Part shown: in pieces, positions 58,549 to 64,000 of the stretch
Numbering within the stretch: position 1 is the stretch's first letter
How the letters are laid out: each line of letters begins with the position of its first letter
Origin: Halichoerus grypus
Lineage: Eukaryota > Chordata > Mammalia > Carnivora > Phocidae
Assembly (NCBI RefSeq): GCF_964656455.1
Contig: NC_135713.1
Span: forward strand, 188,536,187-188,600,186
DNA length: 64,000 nt
Reading direction: 5' to 3'
Position numbers and translations under genes: made by a program
Notes under the pieces: generated by a model
The model's database searches: none
Told to the model about the DNA's origin: nothing
What the model saw: the letters and a program-made list of their open reading frames with translations, nothing else

Positions 58549-59214
58549 GTTCTTGTATGTTTTTAATATTGTTTTACTAAAAATGAATTGGGAAGATTTT
58601 ACTTCTGTTCTTTTTCTTAGTTGGAGTGGGAGAGAACTTTAAGGTTTAGTAAACTTATAAATCAACATGGGTCTGGCTTTTTAGTATCAATATATGTAGA
58701 GGATGGATTTTGGATCATAGGTATAGTTTCTTTAATGGTTATTGGCTTATTTATGTTTTGTATATCTTCTAGAATTAATTTTACTAATTTATATTTTTCT
58801 AGACATAGTCAATTCAATTGTAATTTTCAAACATATTGGTATAAACTTATATGTAATGTTCTGATATGTTTTTTAAAAGTTTCTACTCTTTTGGGAGCTG
58901 ATTATTTCCCTTTTCAAACATAATGTTATTTGTCAGTCTTTCAGTCATCATCTTTCTCCCTTTCTCTCTCTTTGATCAGTTTTACCAGACCTTTTCTACT
59001 TCATTAGTTTTTTATCTTTGTTTATATAATTAATTTTATTAAACTTTTCATTTGTTATTGTATTTATGTAATTTTACTAAGCTTTTCATTTAAAAATATG
59101 TTATTAATGTTTAAATTTGTCATTATAACCTTCTTTCTACATTGGGCTTACTGATTGAAGGGGATGTAATAGAAGGGGGGTTATCCCAACATGTGATTGC
59201 AAAGCATGGCTTCA

Positions 59215-60010
59215 AGAAGGAGAACCCTGTGCATTGTTGATGGGGATATAAATTGGTGCAGCCACTCTGGAAAACAATATGGAGGTTCCTTAAAAAATTA
59301 AAAATAGTACTGCCATATGATCCAGCAGTTCCACTCCTGGGTATTCATCCAAAGAAAATGAAAACATTAATTCAAAAAGATATATGCATTCCTATGTTCA
59401 TTGTAGCGTTATTTACAATAGCCAAGCTAGAGAAACAACCTAAGTGTGCATCAATGGATGAATGGATAAAGAAGATGTGGTGTAGATACACAATGAAATT
59501 TTAGTCACCCATAAAGAAGAATGAAATCTTGCCATTTGCAACAACATGGATGGATCTTGAAGATATTATGCTAAGTTAAGTCAAAGACTAATACTGTATG
59601 ATTTCAATAAGCAAATGAACAAACGAACAAACAAAACAAAACTCACAGATACAGAGAACAGATTGGTGGTTGCCAGAGAGGAGTGGGGTTGGGGGTGGGC
59701 AAACTGGGTGAAGGTGGTCAAGAGGTGTACACTTCCAGTTATAAAATAAATAAGTCATGGGGATGTAATGTTAGCATGGTGACTATAGTCAATAATATTG
59801 TATCACATACCTGAAAGTTGCTAAAAGAATAAATCTTAAAAGTTCTCATTACAAGGAAAAGAATTTTTGTAACTTTGTATGGTGACAGATAGTAACTGGA
59901 TTTATTGTGGTAATCATTTCTTAGAGTATACAAGTATCAAATTATTATGGTATATACCTGAAATATATATGTCAATTATATCTCAATAAAAAATTAAAAT
60001 TTAAAAATAA
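59215..60010 (+). mobile_element. Old L1 3' end, plus strand
   Basis: ORF2 terminus (frame 59253-59504: '[19 protein letters not shown]') followed by an L1 3' UTR ('ggtggttgccagagaggagt', 'gggatgtaatgttagcatgg') and A-rich end 'aaaaaattaaaatttaaaaa'. It may be the continuation of the plus-strand L1 piece at 56081-56740. Confidence 0.85.
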
Positions 60011-60257
60011 GAGCTAAAGACATGAATTAAATCTGTCCCAATTTAGGATATTAAGACATACACATGTGCACATACATATGTGCTGCTTTTGTTCCAATAT
60101 CTTAAATTATCCATATTTGATATAGCACTTATTCTCAATATTTCAGCATGAGTGTTCTTCCTGTATCATCATGTAAAATATAGTTGCCTAGTTACTGAGT
60201 AAAATGATCATGAAAACAATAGAGAACAATGCCGATGAATTTTTATGTGTAGAAAAG

Positions 60258-60263
60258 TTTATT
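60258..60263 (-). other. Candidate poly(A) signal, KRTAP4-type gene
   Basis: AATAAA on minus in 'aaaagtttattggaaagcag', resembling the KRTAP2 poly(A) sites. About 467 nt after the stop. Confidence 0.65.
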
Positions 60264-60729
60264 GGAAAGCAGAGAAGCAACAAAACATAAGAAATTCACT
60301 CTTTTAGAAACTACATAACTGGACTCCCAGGTCTAAGGGTATGACTGAATCCCAGGTCAAAGGGTATCAAATCAGTACTGCATAGGGGTTACAGATAATA
60401 TTCACTTTGTTAGGAAGGATAATCTAGAGCCCCTAAGTGATAAGGAAGAAAGAGAAATTTAGAGGAGTGGGATAATTTTTTAGCTGATGGATTACAAATT
60501 AATATCCATATTTGGCACCAATATTGAAAGGAAAAGATAATAATGGAAGGAGCTTAACATGAACCAGAATGTGCTCACAGAGTTAGTGGGATGGGTTCAT
60601 TGGAATCATGAGGCTCAACCTGTTGAATGAGGTCAACCAGCCTTCATATGTCCTAATGCTCAGCACGAAAGGAGGGTCTACATCTGTAGGGCAGAGGTAA
60701 ACAGAGATGGTGGTCACACGGCAGGGGGC

Positions 60730-61380
60730 TCAGCAGCAAGAGGAGGCACAGCACATGGGATGAGGGCAGGTGGAGATGACACAGGTGGGGCGATAACAAG
60801 TGGTGTGGCAGGAGACCTGACCACAGACTGGGCGCAGGCAGCAGGAAGGGCAGCAGCAGGAGGGGCGGCAGCAGCTGGAGCCACAGCAGGAGGGGTGGCA
60901 GCAGCTAGAGATGCAGCAGGAGGGGCGGCAGCAGCTGGAGCCACAGCAGCTGGAACCACAGCAGGAGGGGCGGCAGCAGCTAGAGATGCAGCAGGAGGGG
61001 CGGCAGCAGCTGGAGCCACAGCAGCTGGAACCACAGCAGGAGGGGCGGCAGCAGCTAGAGATGCAGCAGGAGGGGCGGCAGCAGCTGGAGCCATAGGAGT
61101 TGGAGCCACAGCAGGAGGGGCGGCAGCAGCTGGAGCCACAGCAGCTGGAACCACAGCAGGAGGGGCGGTAGCAGCTAGAAATGCAGCAGGAGGGGCGGCA
61201 GCAGCTGGAGCCACAGGAGTTGGAGCCACAGCAGGAGGGGCGGCAGCAGCTGGACACGCAGCAGCTGGGGCGGCAGCAGGTGGTCCTGCAGCAGGTGGTC
61301 TGGCAGCAGCTGGGGTGGCAGCAGGTCTCCTGGCCACAGCCCTGGTCAGAGCAGACGGAGCCACAACAGGAGTCGACCAT
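60730..61380 (-). CDS. KRTAP4: Keratin-associated protein 4-type, 216 residues
   Basis: A single-exon ultra-high-sulfur KRTAP with 76 cysteines in 216 residues (35%). It starts [20 protein letters not shown], the recognisable KRTAP4 N-terminus. Residues 31-180 are almost wholly cysteine pentapeptides: [10 protein letters not shown] and CCISS. Within this, residues 51-90 and 91-130 are a 40-residue tandem duplication differing only at Cys56/Tyr96 and Tyr71/Cys111, and residues 131-155 repeat 106-130. The C-terminus ([20 protein letters not shown], then CASSCC) is the non-repetitive KRTAP4-style end. KRTAP4 members are cortex matrix proteins that vary in length through repeat number. Position after KRTAP2 matches the human order (KRTAP2-4 then KRTAP4-7). 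The member number is not assignable; KRTAP9 is an alternative family but its start differs as I recall it. Confidence 0.9.
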   Translation of the reverse strand: MVDSCCGSVCSDQGCGQETCCHPSCCQTTCCRTTCCRPSCCVSSCCRPSCCGSNSCGSSCCRPSCCISSCYRPSCCGSSCCGSSCCRPSCCGSNSYGSSCCRPSCCISSCCRPSCCGSSCCGSSCCRPSCCISSCCRPSCCGSSCCGSSCCRPSCCISSCCHPSCCGSSCCRPSCCCPSCCLRPVCGQVSCHTTCYRPTCVISTCPHPMCCASSCC

Positions 61381-61459
61381 GGTGTCAGAGGGTGGAGGTT
61401 CTGGGTGGGTTTCCAGAAGAATGAGGTTCTCAAGTGTGATCTCTCCCTGCCCTCTGTCA

Positions 61460-61467
61460 CTTTTATA
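61460..61467 (-). promoter_or_regulatory. TATA box, KRTAP4-type gene
   Basis: Minus strand TATAAAAG, about 80 bp before the ATG, matching the spacing in the KRTAP1 and KRTAP2 genes. Confidence 0.8.
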
Positions 61468-61529
61468 CCCTGCTGAGAGCTACTATGACCATGTGCAGGA
61501 CCCTTCTTGTTGTTTATCCTAATAGAAAA

Positions 61530-63530
61530 TCAGTTAGTTTTAGTAAATTAGATAATTATGTTTATCTGGTAAATATACCTATATATAGAAAAGGCTCCAT
61601 TTCCTTTTCCTGTTGTACTGTGAGCTCTCTGATTTGGTCAAAACCAAGTGAATCAGCTCCCGTTATTTCTTCCCTTGTCTGACATGTCTTCCAAAGTAGT
61701 CCCATCCCATGGCATTGTTTCATTGGATTTCACAAGTATTAAATCTTCATTTATGTATTTAACTCCAGGATAGTATGTTGAGAATGGATTTTATGATGAC
61801 TAAATCTGCTGTCAAGAGGTTAACAACAAGTCATATGAGAATGCTGGTAGGAAAATAGGATGAAAGAGCCATCTTGGGGGGGCTGTCCCTTGTGTGCAGT
61901 GAAGAATACTGTGATTCCTTTGGATTTTATGGATCGCCAGTGAGGTATGAAGGATCCTAACAAAGTTCCTATCTGTTTTGTCTTATTGAATCTATTCAAT
62001 TTGAAAGTTATAATGCAATGATTCACTACTATTAAATAGTAAAAAACCCATTGGCATGAATAGGTCCTTTTAAAAATTATTATGGACATGTTCTTCAGAG
62101 ATAGGGTATCATAAAGGAGTATTTTTTCTCGTATTTTAGTGGATGAACATACCCAATAGAATATGTATATTGAATATTTTCTTATATTCTGAGCTTTTGT
62201 CTCTCAAAAACTTATGTTTGAGGTATTTTGCTTGATATAAATCATATCTAAGGGGTTAAGCTTTAATCTGTGTCCTGTAGGCACTTGAATAAGACAAACA
62301 AGATACATATGTAGGGGTTTGGCAAGCATGTAGAACATTGTTGATAAATAACAATTATGTATTTAAATCTGTACACTTATGAAATATGAGATAATACTAA
62401 CACTATTTTTGAGTGCCTATTGTATGTCAGGAATTTTGAGTCATCTTTGTTACCTTGTTTATACTTCACAAGGGCTCTAAGAGGTGGTCACAACTTTTCT
62501 TAATTCTTCAGACATGAGGTAATTGAGGCTCAGATAGATTGAAGTCATATAGTCAGTAGGGTTCTTTCTTAGAAGTTTCAAACAGGTGTGAGGAGTAATC
62601 CATGTCCTTTCTCATACTGTTTCATTTGTGTAAGTGTGCTTTCTCCCTTGTCAATTCAACAAACTCTTGCTCATACATAAATGTCTAGTCTGGATACCAA
62701 CTCATCTCTAATGTCTTTCTTGACAGCTACCACATTCAAAACGAATCCTTCTTTCCCTTTTGCTCCAAGATATCTGTGCTATAGGGTATCACACTCTATC
62801 ATAATTGGTTCATAGCCCCCCCAATCCTTCTATATACCCCATGAGGTCAGAGATTGGCTTATTCATATATATAAACATGGTGCCTAGTAATTGATCTGAA
62901 TGAATGTTAGTTGAGTGAATGTGGAATTTATGGAAAACATAGGGCATTTACTCACCCTTTGTCATACTATAGATAATCTAGATGGATGGAGAAAAGAAGA
63001 ACATTCAGACAGTGGGGATATTATTGAATGGGGGTTTATTTTTGGCCTCTGATGGAGTAAATGACTTGTCCGGTTGGTATTTGTAGGATTGTAAAGAAAA
63101 ATAATAATCCACTGCTAAAATGAGAATGTAAAGATATTCTTGAATTTATGCAAAGAAAGTGGATATTGTATCATCACACAGTTGGGAGAAAGGTGTGAGA
63201 GAACATCTAGGCTTTTAAAATATTATTTGGCTGGGGGTGGGTGGAGTGACAGGAAGCAGGAAGAAAGTTTAGGTGGTGGTTGCAGGCTAGGGGTGAGAGA
63301 TGAATGCCTGTCTAGATTGGTGGCAATGGGAGCAGTAAGGAGGATAGTGATGCAATCGCACTTCAAAGAGAGTCAACCAGGATCACTTACAAAATGGGCA
63401 GTAGAGTTGGCAGGAGAACTCACTTAAAGAGGACTCATAATTTAATATCTTTTTCAATTGTATACACATACATTTTGCAATTAAATTCTGATAGTGAAAA
63501 GATAATCATTTGTAATAAAGAAAATATATT
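61530..63530. other. Intergenic; MIR-like piece at 62380-62590
   Basis: No gene was recognised. The MIR-like piece contains 'gagtgcctattgtatgtcag' and 'gaggtaattgaggctcaga'. The 95-codon plus frame at 63140-63427 has no domain or promoter context I can identify. Confidence 0.45.
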
Positions 63531-64000
63531 TTAAAATCTCACCAGAAACAAAGTAAAAAGACAAATGACTGAATGAAAAAAAAATACTTGCAATTTATAC
63601 CAAAGACAAAGAGCCAATGACCTTAATATATAAAGCATTTCTAAAATTAGAGTGGAGAAGAGGAAAAACCTGATGGAAAAATAAAATGAAGATCTTTCTT
63701 CGTCATATAGAGATGCCCAGTCTCACACATAGGAATGGAAATGAAATTATACAGGATACCACTTCTCACCTGTGGGACTGTCAAAAACTCAAAATTTGAC
63801 ATTGTCTAATAGATTATGTGGAAATAGCATGCTTATACCTTTCTTAAAAAGATTTGACAATAATTAGTGGCATTAATCTTTGACTCAGCTATCCCAATTC
63901 TATAAATTATCCAAGGTACTCAGGCAAAACTGTAAAAAGATGTTATGCCAGATTATTCATGGCACTGCTATTTGTAAAAACAAAACAAGAGCTGGACACA
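63531..64000 (+). mobile_element. Ancient L1 fragment, runs off the window
   Basis: 'gcccagtctcacacatagga', 'ataccacttctcacctgtg', 'tgactcagctatcccaattc', 'aagatgttatgccagattat' correspond to L1 ORF2-end sequence in plus orientation, heavily decayed. Continues past 64000. Confidence 0.7.

Larger units (their letters stand above)
56741..59140 (-). mobile_element. Old L1, minus strand, with two insertions
   Basis: Minus-strand L1 ORF2 relics ('atttctttggctaatcttgg', 'attgattcaactaggaagaa', 'tctaggacaaactctatttg'). Interrupted by a medium-reiteration repeat (57491-58046) and a SINE (58350-58548). T-runs at 57131-57150 and 57257-57266. Confidence 0.7.

Noticed and set aside
60714..61476. 248-codon minus-strand and 238-codon plus-strand frames overlapping the KRTAP4-type gene
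   Set aside because: The Ala/Pro and Ala/Gly repeats are frame-shifted and antisense readings of the same 75/120-bp tandem repeats. The KRTAP4 frame is the one with family start and end sequences.
1..64000. CRISPR arrays, operons or bacterial-type systems
   Set aside because: The window is mammalian nuclear DNA. The only short-period repeats are microsatellites, cysteine-codon repeats in KRTAP genes and transposon tails.

Overview
The window looks like nuclear DNA of a carnivoran mammal. AT-rich non-coding sequence is full of tRNA-Lys-derived CAN-SINEs (head GGGGCGCCTGGGTGGCTCAG, tail with AAATAAAATCTT before poly-A), carnivore-type LINE-1 copies, older L1s, MIRs and LTR relics. The SINE subtype looks arctoid (bear, mustelid or seal group) rather than dog; that is a judgement from recalled consensus sequences. 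Every real gene recognised is an intronless keratin-associated protein (KRTAP) gene on the minus strand. The order KRTAP1, then KRTAP2, then KRTAP4 matches the high/ultra-high-sulfur KRTAP block of the human type I keratin locus (17q21).

Layout. 1-11.3 kb: no gene; SINEs, ancient L1s, an LTR-like insertion, a retroviral pol relic and an old local duplication. 11.3-32.3 kb: four KRTAP1 genes (127 codons each) at 11889, 14508, 26928 and 31777. Between the second and third lie a 3-kb ancient L1 (15.8-18.8 kb) and a nearly complete but broken 6-kb L1 (19.6-25.6 kb) joined to a SINE. 35.1-53.8 kb: four KRTAP2 genes (129 codons each) at 35407, 43548, 48181 and 53239, separated by L1 and SINE insertions. 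56-60 kb: stacked L1 pieces in opposing orientations. 60.2-61.5 kb: one KRTAP4-type gene (216 codons) built from cysteine pentapeptide repeats. 61.5-64 kb: no gene recognised, with an old L1 at the right edge.

How the genes work together. KRTAP proteins are matrix proteins of the hair cortex that cross-link keratin filaments through disulfides. Each gene here has a compact layout: a TATA box about 70-95 bp before the ATG, a short 5' UTR, one exon, and a 3' UTR of about 220-590 nt ending near AATAAA or ATTAAA.

Most notable observations. (1) The four KRTAP1 coding regions encode identical proteins, with one synonymous difference noticed, although their UTRs and promoters have diverged. (2) The KRTAP2 set is equally uniform, and there the identity continues through the 5' UTR and TATA box. 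Both patterns point to sharply bounded gene conversion or, less likely, assembly error. (3) A full-length L1 and a SINE share one 15-bp target-site duplication, as expected for a template-switch chimera. I found no clearly novel biochemical system.
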